A model generated the notes under the pieces. The model was not told the DNA's origin. It worked only from the letters and a program-made list of their open reading frames with translations, and ran no database searches. A stretch of 64,000 bases of DNA, from the NCBI GenBank assembly GCA_965243415.1, contig OZ251549.1, positions 1,984,001 through 2,048,000 on the forward strand, written 5' to 3'. This document shows positions 44,800 to 53,556 of the stretch, piece by piece (the stretch's first letter is position 1; the number at the start of each line of letters is the position of its first letter). The position numbers and the translations under genes are program-made. Source of the stretch: G965204755 sp965243415. GTDB lineage: Bacteria > Acidobacteriota > Vicinamibacteria > Marinacidobacterales > Marinacidobacteraceae.

Positions 44800-46310
44800 C
44801 CGCCGCCGCCGGGCCGAGGACCCCGCTCCGGCTCCGCAACACCCTCGGCGGCCGGGTCGAGCCGTTCGTTCCGGCGAACCCGGAGGAAGTGCGGATGTAC
44901 ACCTGCGGCCTCACGGTGTACGCCCGCGGCCACATCGGGAACTTCCGCACCTTCGTGGCCCAGGACCTCCTGCGCCGCTTCCTGAAGTTCAAGGGCTACC
45001 GGGTGCGGCAGGCGATGAACTTCACCGATGTGGACGACAAGACCATCCGCGGCGCGAACGAGGCGGGCGTGCCGCTCCGGGAGTACACCGGACGGTTCAT
45101 CGAGCACTTCTTCGCCGACGCCGACGCGCTGGCGATCGAGCGGGTGGAGCACTACCCCCGCGCCACCGACCCGGCCTACATCGCCGCGATGATCCGGCTG
45201 GTGGAGGCGTTGCTGGCCCGGGGCGCCGCCTACGAATCGGAGGGTTCCATCTACTTCCGGGTGGCCGGCTTCCCCGGCTACGGCCGGCTCTCCGGCGCCG
45301 CCGCTTCCGACCGCCGCGCCGGCGCCCGGGTGGACGCCGACGAGTACGACAAGGAGGACGCCCAGGACTTCGCGCTCTGGAAGGCGGCGAAACCCGGCGA
45401 CCCCTGCTGGGAGGCCCCCTTCGGCGCCGGCCGGCCGGGCTGGCACCTGGAGTGTTCGGCGATGGGGATCGAACTGCTGGGGCCCAGCCTCGACCTCCAC
45501 TGCGGCGGCGTGGACCTGGTGTTCCCCCACCACGAGAACGAGATCGCCCAGAGCGAGGCCGCCACCGGCGCCCCCTTCGTCCGGCACTGGTTCCACTGCG
45601 AACACCTGCTCGTCGAAGGGCGGAAGATGTCCAAGTCGCTCGGCAACCAGTTCACCGTGCGGGACCTGCTCGACGAAGGCCATTCGCCGGCTTCGCTCCG
45701 CTATGCGCTGGTCGGCGTCCACTACCGCCAGCAACTGAACTTCACCCGCGCCGGCCTGGGCCAGGCGGAGGCGGCCATCCGCCGGGTGGACGATTTCCTC
45801 CGCCGCGCCGACGAGGCGGCGCCCGCCGGGGCCGCGCCGGGCGGCGGGGAGGCGCCGGAAGCGGTCGCGGTCTCGCTGCGGCGGTTCGAAGAAGCGCTCG
45901 ACGACGACCTGAACGCCTCCCGGGCGCTCGCGGTGGTGTTCGCGGCGCTCCGGGAAGGGAACCGGGCGCTCCGGGCCCCGGACGGCGTTCCCGCGGCGCT
46001 CGCCTGGGCCGCCGCCATCCGCCGGATGAACGAGGTGCTCGCCGTCTTCGACCGTTCTTCCGAGCGGGACCGCGGGGACGCGCCGGGAGGCGACTCGAAG
46101 GGCGATCCGGAGAGCGCTGCCGGGGCCGGCGCTGCCGGGGCCGGGGCCGAGGGGCTTCCCGAGGCCGCGATCGAGGCCCTTCTGGAAGAGCGCTCCGCGG
46201 CCCGGACGCGCCGGGACTTCGCCGCCGCCGACCGGATCCGGGACCGCCTCTCCGAAGCCGGGATCCTGGTCGAGGACTCCCCCGCCGGCCCCCGCTGGCG
46301 CCGGCGGTAA
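44796..46310 (+). CDS. cysS: Cysteinyl-tRNA synthetase
   Basis: A 504-residue class I synthetase charging tRNA-Cys. The zinc ligands begin with Cys37 (MYTCGLTVY), the HIGH-like motif is ARGHIGN (His46), WHLECSAM and FPHHENE supply further zinc ligands, and KMSKS is at about residue 277 (RKMSKSLGNQ). A Gly/Ala-rich insert near residue 440 precedes the C-terminal anticodon-binding helices. The ATG overlaps the phosphatase stop (ATGA). The tRNA-Cys gene lies only about 0.9 kb downstream. Confidence 0.96.
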   Translation: MTAAAGPRTPLRLRNTLGGRVEPFVPANPEEVRMYTCGLTVYARGHIGNFRTFVAQDLLRRFLKFKGYRVRQAMNFTDVDDKTIRGANEAGVPLREYTGRFIEHFFADADALAIERVEHYPRATDPAYIAAMIRLVEALLARGAAYESEGSIYFRVAGFPGYGRLSGAAASDRRAGARVDADEYDKEDAQDFALWKAAKPGDPCWEAPFGAGRPGWHLECSAMGIELLGPSLDLHCGGVDLVFPHHENEIAQSEAATGAPFVRHWFHCEHLLVEGRKMSKSLGNQFTVRDLLDEGHSPASLRYALVGVHYRQQLNFTRAGLGQAEAAIRRVDDFLRRADEAAPAGAAPGGGEAPEAVAVSLRRFEEALDDDLNASRALAVVFAALREGNRALRAPDGVPAALAWAAAIRRMNEVLAVFDRSSERDRGDAPGGDSKGDPESAAGAGAAGAGAEGLPEAAIEALLEERSAARTRRDFAAADRIRDRLSEAGILVEDSPAGPRWRRR

Positions 46311-46337
46311 CTTCCACCCGGTTCCGGGGAACCGCCG

Positions 46338-46994
46338 ATGCCGGCGCCGGGGTCCGGGGCGCGGCGGCGCACGCTCCCCGGGAGGCTGCGGCGCGCGGTC
46401 CTTCCCGCCGCGAAGTACTGGCGCCGCCGGGTTCGCAGTCGCTTCCGGCGCCGCGCGCCCCATCTCCGGCTCGGGGCCCGGGGCGAACGGATCGCCGCCC
46501 GGGCGCTCCGCCGCGCCGGCTACCGCGTCGTCGCCCGGAACTACCGCCCCGGCGGTCCTTCGGCCCCGGAGTTGGATCTGGTCGCCTGGGAGGGGCGGAC
46601 GCTCGCCGTGGTCGAGGTCAAGACCCGCCGGGGCGGTCTGGGCCGCCCGCTGGAACGCGTGGACGAGGAAAAGCGTCGCCGCCTCCGCCGCGCCGCCTCC
46701 CGGATGTGGGCGGTGGAGTCCCGCCGCCGCCGCATCCCGCCGGGATCGAGCCTGCGGCTGGATGTGGTCGAAGTGTGGTTCCCCTCGCCGGCGCCGGCCG
46801 CCGCCGGGGGTTCGGCGCGGGCCGGGCGTCGCCGCGGCCCGACCTCCGGCGCGTCACCCGCTCCCCCGGCGGCCCGAGGCGCCCGCGGCCGGCTCCCGCG
46901 CCGGTTCCCCGGCCCGGTGGGGAGGCGCTGGGGGCGGCGGCTCCGGGCCGCGTTCGAGCGCCCGGTGGTGCGCATCCGGCGCGGCGCGGTCTGA
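46338..46994 (+). CDS. yraN: UPF0102 (YraN) family protein
   Basis: A 218-residue basic protein. The YraN core is LGARGERIAARALRRAGYRVVARNYR, then ELDLVAWEGRTLAVVEVKTRR, with D...E-x-K of a restriction-endonuclease-like fold. DEEKRRRLRRAASRMW follows. Arg-rich N- and C-terminal extensions (about 40 and 65 residues) are not typical. Cellular role of the family is unsettled. It is 27 bases after cysS on the same strand. Confidence 0.88.
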   Translation: MPAPGSGARRRTLPGRLRRAVLPAAKYWRRRVRSRFRRRAPHLRLGARGERIAARALRRAGYRVVARNYRPGGPSAPELDLVAWEGRTLAVVEVKTRRGGLGRPLERVDEEKRRRLRRAASRMWAVESRRRRIPPGSSLRLDVVEVWFPSPAPAAAGGSARAGRRRGPTSGASPAPPAARGARGRLPRRFPGPVGRRWGRRLRAAFERPVVRIRRGAV

Positions 46995-47085
46995 CCCGGC
47001 GATGGAGTCCCGGCCGAACCCGGCGGATCCACGCGGATTCGGGCGGATCCGGGTCGGTCCGGGGGGCGGTTCGCGGCGCCGCGCC

Positions 47086-47091
47086 TATAAT
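47086..47091 (+). promoter_or_regulatory. TATAAT -10 box before tRNA-Gly
   Basis: A perfect TATAAT stands out in GC-rich DNA 16 bases before the tRNA-Gly gene. The expected -35 region is GC-rich without a consensus match. Confidence 0.55.
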
Positions 47092-47107
47092 GGCGGGTTC
47101 GGTAAGG

Positions 47108-47182
<75 letters not shown>

Positions 47183-47239
47183 GCCGGCGCTCGCGTTCGT
47201 TCCGCGTAGGCGACGAACGCGAGTCGAGTCCGCGCGGCT

Positions 47240-47312
47240 GGCGGCGTAGCCAAGTGGCCAAGGCGGAGGTCTGCAAAACCTCTATTCGGCGGTTCGAATC
47301 CGCCCGCCGCCT
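47240..47312 (+). tRNA. tRNA-Cys (GCA)
   Basis: The acceptor GGCGGCG pairs with CGCCGCC. The anticodon stem GAGGT/ACCTC encloses loop CTGCAAA, anticodon GCA. The T-arm is GGCGGTTCGAATCCGCC. The discriminator is T, as expected for tRNA-Cys. CCA is not encoded, unlike the neighbouring tRNA-Gly. Confidence 0.97.
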
Positions 47313-47783
47313 CCGCCTTCCCGTTCCCCGTCCGGTTCCCGGTGTGATGAGCGGTTCGATTGCCGGTTCGGTGAAACGGCGCCCCTGCGAGAGGCGCCGA
47401 CCCGAAACCTGCGGGAACGACCTGCGCCCGAGGTCGGATCGCCCGTTCCCCCAAGGCCTGGTCCGGAGCCTGGTTTCGTTCTTCCCGATGCGGAGTTTCG
47501 GCGGCAGGACTTCCCCGTCCCCGAACCGGTCCCCCCATTCCCTGAGCGAGACCCGGTTACGGGTCTGAAGCGCCGGCGCTCCCGGGAGTCCTCCCGGAGC
47601 CCGGCAGCCGGGCTTCCGCGCCGCCCGGCGGTTCTCCCCGCTTCTCGAGCGCACCCCTCGTCGGGGTGTTGCCCGGGAATGCCTTCTCCGCGTTCGGAAG
47701 CAGGTGACGCCCGACCGGCGCACCCGCCGGCCGGCGTTCCCCGGGAACCGCCGGCGGCCCCGGACGCGGTCCGAATCCGAAAC
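47313..47783. other. Intergenic stretch between tRNA-Cys and tRNA-Leu
   Basis: 471 bases without a convincing gene. Several GC hairpins occur, such as GGCGCC...GGCGCC near 47376-47398 and GACCCG-gtta-CGGGTC near 47550. None has a T-tract, so none is called as an intrinsic terminator. Confidence 0.5.
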
Positions 47784-47870
47784 GCCGGGATGGCGAAACG
47801 GCAGACGCTGAAGACTTAAAATCTTCTGTCCCCGACCGGGGGCGTGCGGGTTCGAGTCCCGCTCCCGGCA
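47784..47870 (+). tRNA. tRNA-Leu (UAA)
   Basis: The acceptor GCCGGGA pairs with TCCCGGC. The anticodon stem GAAGA/TCTTC encloses loop CTTAAAA, anticodon TAA. A long variable arm (GTCCCCGACCGGGGGC-like) marks a class II tRNA. The T-arm is CGGGTTCGAGTCCCG. Discriminator A; CCA not encoded. Confidence 0.96.
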
Positions 47871-48012
47871 CCCCGGATTCGGCCCGGCGAGAGAGCCTCG
47901 GAACCCGATCGGATCCGAAGTCGCAGCGGCGCCGTTCTCCGGTTCCGTGAGTCGATGGGCGCTGCCGCGTGAGCCAGCCCGAAGCCCCGACCCGCGTGCT
48001 ACGGTTCTGTCC

Positions 48013-48243
48013 ATGGATGGGGCCGTGTTCGACACGCTGCGGGTCACGAAGATCCTCCGTGACGCCGGAATCGGCGAGGCGCAGGCCGAAGCGATCACCG
48101 AGTCCATCGGCGTCGCCCTCACGGGCGGAGTCGCCACCAAGGCCGACCTCGCCGCCATGGAGGCGCGCCTCCATCGGTATATGTGGATCGTGACGGGGAC
48201 CATCGTGAGCTTGGCCGTGGCCCTGCTCAAGTTGCTTCCCTGA
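48013..48243 (+). CDS. DUF1640/CCDC90-like small coiled-coil membrane protein
   Basis: A 76-residue protein. FDTLRVTKILRDAGIGEAQA is followed by AITESIGVAL and ATKADLAAMEARL, then a C-terminal transmembrane helix (MWIVTGTIVSLAVALLKLL). This layout, amphipathic helix, short coiled coil and membrane anchor, is that of bacterial DUF1640 proteins, whose function is unknown. It is the only intact copy in a tandem series of decaying duplicates that follows tRNA-Leu. There is no clear ribosome binding site before the ATG. Confidence 0.75.
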   Translation: MDGAVFDTLRVTKILRDAGIGEAQAEAITESIGVALTGGVATKADLAAMEARLHRYMWIVTGTIVSLAVALLKLLP

Positions 48244-48317
48244 GGCGATTTTCCTGAACTGACCGGAATCGGAACCGGATTCCCGGAGGCTGGCGCTCTT
48301 CTCCCAGCGCCAAGGAT

Positions 48318-48598
48318 CGGTTGTGGTTCTCCGGGCGGTCGCGCCGGGACAGCCCCCGGTTCCACACGCTGCGGGTCACGCAGATCCTCCGCGCGCCCAA
48401 ATCGGCGGGGCGTCGGCCGAGGCCGTCACCGAGTCGATCGGCGTCGCCCTCACCGGCGGAGTCGCCACCAAGGCCGACCTCGCCGCCATGGAGGTGCGTG
48501 TCTGTAGGTACGTCCACCGCTACATGTGGATCGTGGCCGGCACCGCGGTGAGCTTGAATGTGACCCTGACGGTGGCTCTCCTGAAGTGGCTTCCCTGA
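48318..48598 (+). pseudogene. Second DUF1640-like copy, frameshifted
   Basis: HTLRVTQILRAPK is read in one frame, and AEAVTESIGVALTGG, ATKADLAAME and the C-terminal membrane helix in another. The break lies around 48395-48415. The preceding spacer (GGCGATTTTCCTGA...) resembles the spacer after copy 3, which shows that copy plus spacer was duplicated. Confidence 0.75.
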
Positions 48599-48634
48599 CC
48601 CTGTTCGCCTGACCCGTTTCGCGGACGCCGTTCG

Positions 48635-48829
48635 GTGATGCCGGTTCCCGGAGTCGTGTCGGAACCTCTGGCCGGGGGGACCGACGGTCGGAGCGGCTCC
48701 GGAGTGGTGACGAACGCCGATCTCGCGGACCTGGAGGAGCGCCTCCATCGGCATATGTGGATCGTGGCGGCGACCATCGTGAGCCTGAACGTGGGTTTGA
48801 CCGTGGCCCTGCTCAGGTTGCTGCCCTGA
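48635..48829 (+). pseudogene. Third DUF1640-like copy, N-terminus lost
   Basis: Only the coiled-coil and membrane-helix part remains (VVTNADLADLEERLHRHMWIV and VSLNVGLTVALLRLL), joined to unrelated upstream residues. The open frame of 64 codons might still be translated from the ATG at 48635 as a short membrane peptide. Confidence 0.6.
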
Positions 48830-48989
48830 GGCGATTTTCCTGAGCGAACCGAAATCGGAACCTTCCGGAAAGCCGGGCGCCCGATTCCCCGCGCCGGAGC
48901 CGGTCGCTTGGCTTTCCGTGCCGAGGGTGGTTCGCGGGGCGGCCCTCCGGCTTGTGCGTCGGGACCGGGCGTCGGGACAGCGCTCGATT

Positions 48990-49325
48990 CGACGCGGTGC
49001 GCGTCACGAAGATCCTTCGGGCCACGGGATCGGCAGAGCGCGCGCGGCCAGCGCGATCTCCGCCGGCGTCGCCTCGACCGTCGGAGTGGCGGCCGACGCC
49101 GGCATCGCCGATGGTCGCGTTCGCCGGCTGTTTCCGGGGGCGCCCGCACCCGGCTGCACCGCTGCGCCGGCCCGCGCCCGGGAGCAGGGTGGCCTTCGGT
49201 CTCCTCCGCGTCGACGGGGTCTTCGCGGGGGTCGGAAGCCCGGATGAATCCGCGACAGCGATCGCGGAGCCGGTCGGCATCGCCCTCGGCGAGGGGGTCG
49301 AGACGAAGTCCGACTCGGCGGTGTG
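48990..49325 (+). pseudogene. Fourth and fifth DUF1640-like remnants
   Basis: RVTKILRATGSAE (around 49000) and then FAGVGSPDESATAIAEPVGIAL with VETKSDSAV (around 49220-49320) match successive parts of the intact copy in shifted frames. They are interrupted by unrelated sequence. No functional gene remains here. Confidence 0.6.
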
Positions 49326-49874
49326 GAGTCCGGACTGCGGAGGGAGATCACGGCCCTGGCAGCGCGGAGGGAACGGCAGGGGTGGCCCGCGGCCGCGGGG
49401 ATCGCGAGCGCCGCCCGTCCCACGCGCCGCCGGGACTCGTTCCCCGGGCGCGTCGGGCCCCGGCGACGGAGGCGGCTCCCCGACGACCGGTCCGGACCGC
49501 GGATTCGGTTCCGTTCGTCTCGTTCGGGGAGAAGCGTCCGGGGCGCCGGGAGCGGCTGTTACGATCCCGGAGAGCCCGCGCGGACCATCGTGTTCCGGCT
49601 GATGGATCCGAAAGGGAGTCACCCCTGACCGGCAGGAGCGCAGGCCCGCCACGCTGAGCGGGAAGCCCGAGCCGGACACGCGACGCCCCCCTGTTACTCA
49701 CAGGACGGAACCGGAGGTTCCGCGGCGGGTTCACCCCCTTGGCGCCCCGTCCGTCCGGGGCCCGTTTCGGGGCCGAGTTCGCGCCGGCCCGTGTTCCTGA
49801 CAGTCCGGCGCCCGACGGGGCGTCTTCCGGGTTCGCGTTCGGTCGTTCCCTCGTTCGGTCGTTCCCTGCCGCGC
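49326..49874. other. Intergenic stretch without a recognised gene
   Basis: About 550 bases following the decayed array, before the 3' end of sixA. Open frames are present in several phases, but none matches a known domain. Composition is slightly less GC-biased than the coding neighbours. Confidence 0.4.
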
Positions 49875-50414
49875 CTATCCGTCGAGATCGCGGGGCCGCG
49901 CGGACCGGATCACCGTCGTTTCCTCCGGCGCGGGCAGGTCCTCCCAGGAAGCCACCGGACACTCGACGACAGCCAGCGCCGCGGTCGGGAACGGCGCGAT
50001 GACGCCTCCGGGGCCCCCGGGGCCCCGCCCCCCGCAGCGGGCGACCAGTTCCTCCATCCCCGGGTTGTGCGCCACGACCAGCAGCGGCGACATCGACGCC
50101 CCGAGTTCCGCCGCGGCCTCCCGCACCTCCCGGAAGATCTCCCCCGGCGCCGCTCCGTAGAGGCGCTCGGTCCGCCGCAGCGGAACCGCCTCCGCCCCCG
50201 CCGCCCGCAGCACCGCCTCGGCGGTCTCCCGCGCCCGGCGGGCGGTCGAGGAGAGCGCCGCCGCCGGGACGAGTCCGTTCTCCCGGAGGAACCGTCCCAG
50301 CCGCGGCGCGTCCCGGCGCCCCCGGGGGTTCAGCGGCCGGTCGTGGTCGGGGAGCCCCGGCCGGCTCCAGTCCGACTTCGCGTGCCGCATCAGGAGCAGT
50401 GTCAGCGAACTCAC
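49875..50414 (-). CDS. sixA: SixA-type phosphohistidine phosphatase
   Basis: A 179-residue histidine phosphatase: LLLMRHAKSDW (RHG-type motif with catalytic His), GRFLRENGL, SSTARRARETAEAVL, and the second His in LLVVAHNPGMEELV. SixA enzymes remove phosphate from histidine on phosphocarrier or phosphotransfer domains. The GTG start overlaps the stop of the upstream PLP-enzyme gene (GTGA). It is the last gene of a four-gene minus-strand operon. Confidence 0.9.
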   Translation of the reverse strand: MSSLTLLLMRHAKSDWSRPGLPDHDRPLNPRGRRDAPRLGRFLRENGLVPAAALSSTARRARETAEAVLRAAGAEAVPLRRTERLYGAAPGEIFREVREAAAELGASMSPLLVVAHNPGMEELVARCGGRGPGGPGGVIAPFPTAALAVVECPVASWEDLPAPEETTVIRSARPRDLDG

Positions 50415-51484
50415 TTCCCATTCCCCCCGTCCGGCGCGCCGTCCTCCCCGTACGCCTCGGCGAAGGAGGCCGCCCCCTCCAGGATCCGGGCGTACGCCGC
50501 CGGATCCACGTTCCCGCCGGTCACGACGACGACCACCTCCCGTCCGGCGAACCGTTCCGGGTCGGCGAGCAGCGCCCCGAAGGACAGCGCCCCGGTGGGC
50601 TCCACCTTGAGATTCGCCTCCCGGAACAGCCGCCGCACCGCTTCGGCGATCGCCGTCTCGGGGACCTCGACGATCCCGCCGAGTCCCTCTTTCAGGATGC
50701 GCCAGTTGTGATCCCCGAGCCGCTGCACCCGCGCCCCGTCGGCGAGGGTGTCCGGCTCCCGGGGCAGCGAGACGATCTCCCCGCGTCGGAGCGACTCGGC
50801 GCCGTCGTTCCCCAGCAGCGGTTCGGCCCCCACGATTTCGACTTCGGGGCACCCCGCGGCGCGCAGGCCCAGCACCATCCCCGAGGCGTTCCCGCCGCCC
50901 CCGAGCGGCACCACCACGACCGACCGCTTCCGCCGTTCCTCGCTGCGCCGGCGGAGCCGCCGTCCGATCTCCACGCCGAGCGTTCCGTTCCCGGCGATGA
51001 CGAAGGGGTCGTCGTAACTCCCGCAGATCTCCGCTCCCGGGTTCTCGGCGGCCAGGCGCGCCACCCGCGCCGTCCGGGATTCCCGGTGGACCTCGGTGAA
51101 CACCACCTCCCCGCCGAAACGGCGCACCGCTTCGCACTTGATCCGCGCCGCGGTGGACGGCATCACGATGCTGGCCCGCTTCCCCAGAAGCGCCGCCGCG
51201 CAGGAGAGCGCCTGCCCGAAGTTCCCGGAGGAGGCCGCGATCAGGTGGTTCGCCGCGGAGTTCCGCGCCCGATGCCAGGCGGCGCGGATCTTGAAACTGC
51301 CGGTGCGCTGGAAGGTCTCGCTGGCGATGAGGACCTCGGCGCCCGGCGGCGTCCGCAGTTTCTCCGCCCGGATCCAGGTGGTCGGCCGCACCACCGCCGG
51401 ACGCGGCGGGACGGTGAAGGAGGGCGGGAGAGCCGCTGCCGGCGACTCCCCGGCGGAATCGGGATGACTTCGGGATGGACTCAT
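50411..51484 (-). CDS. PLP-dependent threonine/serine dehydratase-like enzyme
   Basis: A 357-residue fold-type II PLP enzyme. Lys65 in FQRTGSFKIRAAW forms the Schiff base, ASSGNFGQAL binds substrate, and the phosphate-binding loop is VPLGGGGNASGMVLG. It has no C-terminal ACT domain. It could be a catabolic threonine dehydratase, serine racemase or hydroxyaspartate ammonia-lyase; sequence alone does not decide. ATGA overlap with the upstream gene and GTGA overlap with sixA. Confidence 0.85.
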   Translation of the reverse strand: MSPSRSHPDSAGESPAAALPPSFTVPPRPAVVRPTTWIRAEKLRTPPGAEVLIASETFQRTGSFKIRAAWHRARNSAANHLIAASSGNFGQALSCAAALLGKRASIVMPSTAARIKCEAVRRFGGEVVFTEVHRESRTARVARLAAENPGAEICGSYDDPFVIAGNGTLGVEIGRRLRRRSEERRKRSVVVVPLGGGGNASGMVLGLRAAGCPEVEIVGAEPLLGNDGAESLRRGEIVSLPREPDTLADGARVQRLGDHNWRILKEGLGGIVEVPETAIAEAVRRLFREANLKVEPTGALSFGALLADPERFAGREVVVVVTGGNVDPAAYARILEGAASFAEAYGEDGAPDGGNGK

Positions 51485-52935
51485 GGTTCCTCCGTGAGCG
51501 CCCGGTCGAGAATCCGCTCCGGGTCGGTTTCGCCGGTCTCGTCCTGCAGATCGCGGCATCGTTCCAGTATGCGGCCGACGCGCTTCCCCGGGGCGATTCC
51601 CCGCGCCAGCACCCGCTTCCCGGTCACCGCCGCCACCGGCGGGCGCCGGAACACCCCGGCCGCCTCCGCCGCCTCGCGAAAGGCCTCCCCCTCGGGGAAC
51701 GCGTCCCCCTCCCGCGCCTCTTCGCCGGCCCCTCCGGCGTCCGTCCCCGCCGGCGTCAGCACTCCGGCGAACCGCAGCAGCCGTTCCGCCGTGGTCCCGG
51801 CGGCGTCGAGTTCCCGCGCCAGTCGGCAGTACGCGGCCCGGGAGGCCCGCTGCCCGCCGTACCGGGCCGGCGTTTCCTGCCGCCGGACGAGCGCCGCCAC
51901 TTCGAGGGTCAGCACCCGCGGCGCCCGGATCCGCTCGAGGAACCCGATCGCCCGTCGCGCCCCGGCCGCGGCCCGCTCCGTTTCCGGCCGGCCCCCGTTC
52001 GCCCCGGCCGCCCCCCGGCCGAAGTCGTGGCAGAGAACGGCGTAGAGCATCGCCCTCTTCTCCGCCGCTTCCACCCCCTCGAGCGCCGCCGCCCGATCGA
52101 GCGCCCGCAGCGTCTTCCCGAAGGCGTCCCCGCCCCGGCCCGACCCGGCGTCGTTCCCGGCGTCCCGGAGCGCGGCCAACTCCGGGAAGAACCGCAGGAG
52201 GTCGGTCTCGGCGAGGAAGCGCAGGCCCCGCGACGGTTCCTCTCCGCGCAGGATCTTGCCCAATTCGTCGTAGATGCGCTCGGCGCTCAACTCGGAGAGA
52301 TCGAGTTCGGAACACAGCCGCGCGAGGTCCGCGTCCGCTTCGAACCGGAACCGGGAGGCGAACGCCGCCACCCGCAGCCCCCGCAGCGGATCCTCGGGGA
52401 ACTTCACGGCGTCCGTGGCCCGCATCTGCCCGGCGGCGAGGGCCTCCGCGCCCCGGTAGGGGTCGAGCAACTCGCCGGTGAGCGGATCGAGTCCCATCGC
52501 ATTCAGCGAGAGATCGCGCCGGCGCGCGGCCTCCGGAAAGGTCATCCCCGGGTCGGCGGCGACCTCGAAGCCGAGATGCCCCGGCCCGGTCTTCGATTCC
52601 CGCCGGGGCAGGGCCACCTCGACCGCCATCCCGCCGATCCGCAGCACCGGGAACGACCGCCCCACCCGATGCACCCTCCCCAGCGGCCGGAGCGCCCGCT
52701 CCAACTGCCGCGCCGGCAGCCCGAACACCTCCAGGTCCGGTTCCCCCTCCGATTCGCCGCGAAGCATCCGGTCGCGGACATAGCCGCCGACGATCAGCGC
52801 CCGGCCGCCGGCCTCCCGAACGGTCTGCGCCACCCGCAGCGCGTCGCCCTCCGCGCCGGTGGCGTCCGGCGGAATCGGCCCGACCGGATGGAGGGGAAGG
52901 GAACGGCTCGGTGGGGAATCGGCCCCGGCGCTCAC
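51481..52935 (-). CDS. CCA-adding / poly(A) polymerase family nucleotidyltransferase
   Basis: A 484-residue class II nucleotidyltransferase. ALIVGGYVRDRML is followed by PDLEVFGLP (metal-binding D-x-E), RRDLSLNAMGLD (RRDFT-like) and DPLRGLRVAAFASRFRF. An HD-like LCHDFGRG lies in the C-terminal half. It probably repairs or adds CCA to tRNA 3' ends. This is relevant because two of three tRNA genes here lack encoded CCA. Poly(A) polymerase activity is the alternative. GTG start, overlapping the MOSC gene's stop. Confidence 0.88.
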   Translation of the reverse strand: MSAGADSPPSRSLPLHPVGPIPPDATGAEGDALRVAQTVREAGGRALIVGGYVRDRMLRGESEGEPDLEVFGLPARQLERALRPLGRVHRVGRSFPVLRIGGMAVEVALPRRESKTGPGHLGFEVAADPGMTFPEAARRRDLSLNAMGLDPLTGELLDPYRGAEALAAGQMRATDAVKFPEDPLRGLRVAAFASRFRFEADADLARLCSELDLSELSAERIYDELGKILRGEEPSRGLRFLAETDLLRFFPELAALRDAGNDAGSGRGGDAFGKTLRALDRAAALEGVEAAEKRAMLYAVLCHDFGRGAAGANGGRPETERAAAGARRAIGFLERIRAPRVLTLEVAALVRRQETPARYGGQRASRAAYCRLARELDAAGTTAERLLRFAGVLTPAGTDAGGAGEEAREGDAFPEGEAFREAAEAAGVFRRPPVAAVTGKRVLARGIAPGKRVGRILERCRDLQDETGETDPERILDRALTEEP

Positions 52936-53381
52936 GGCGCCCAGCCGACCGGGTCGCCGGGGCGGACCGTCCCCCCCTCGACCACCTCGCCGAAGGCGCC
53001 GCCCCGCCAGTCGGGAGCGAGCGTCTCCCGCAGGCTCAGCGCCGCCGCGTCCATGCGCTGGCAGGGCTTGGTCTCCCCGTGGATCCGGATCCGCGCGGCG
53101 CCGACCCGGAGGGTGCGTCCGGTGCTCTCCTTGAGATCCACCCCGGTGACCAGCAGGTTCGCGCGGCGCAGCGCCGGGTCCGCTTCCGGCTCCCCGGCCT
53201 CGGCCGCGGCCAGCCGCCAGGCCTCCCGCGACATCACGGTGACCTGCCGCTTGCCCTTCGCGGGGGCGGATCCGGCGAGCCCCGACCCGGCGACCAACTC
53301 CCCTTCCGGCTGCGCCCGCATGGGCTGTCCGGGCCCCTGCTTCCGCCAGATGGAGAGGAGGCTGCCGGCCGCGTCGGTCAT
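52932..53381 (-). CDS. MOSC-domain protein
   Basis: A 149-residue MOSC domain: ANLLVTGVDLKESTGRTLRVG, IHGETKPCQRMD with the conserved Cys, and GEVVEGGTVRPGDPV. MOSC domains bind molybdenum cofactor or sulfur in related enzymes such as YiiM. The ATG at 53381 matches the usual N-terminus (SIWRKQGPGQPMRA). It heads the operon MOSC - nucleotidyltransferase - PLP enzyme - sixA, in which every junction is a 4-base overlap. It is divergent from mnmA. Confidence 0.88.
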   Translation of the reverse strand: MTDAAGSLLSIWRKQGPGQPMRAQPEGELVAGSGLAGSAPAKGKRQVTVMSREAWRLAAAEAGEPEADPALRRANLLVTGVDLKESTGRTLRVGAARIRIHGETKPCQRMDAAALSLRETLAPDWRGGAFGEVVEGGTVRPGDPVGWAP

Positions 53382-53556
53382 GGGGCGTTCTCGTTCGTTT
53401 CGCTGTTTTCGGGAAGGATGGGGAAGGTGGCGCCCCGGCCGCGGGGAGGGACGGGCCCGGGCGTCCTTCGCCGGCGGTCGGGCCGTCCGTCGAATCCTAT
53501 CGCCGCCGCGGCGCTCCCGGGGCGGCCGCCGGGCGCGGCATGATTCCGCCGACGCC

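Noticed and set aside
47376..47398. GGCGCC hairpin as a tRNA terminator
   Set aside because: No downstream T-tract. Similar hairpins are frequent by chance at this GC content.
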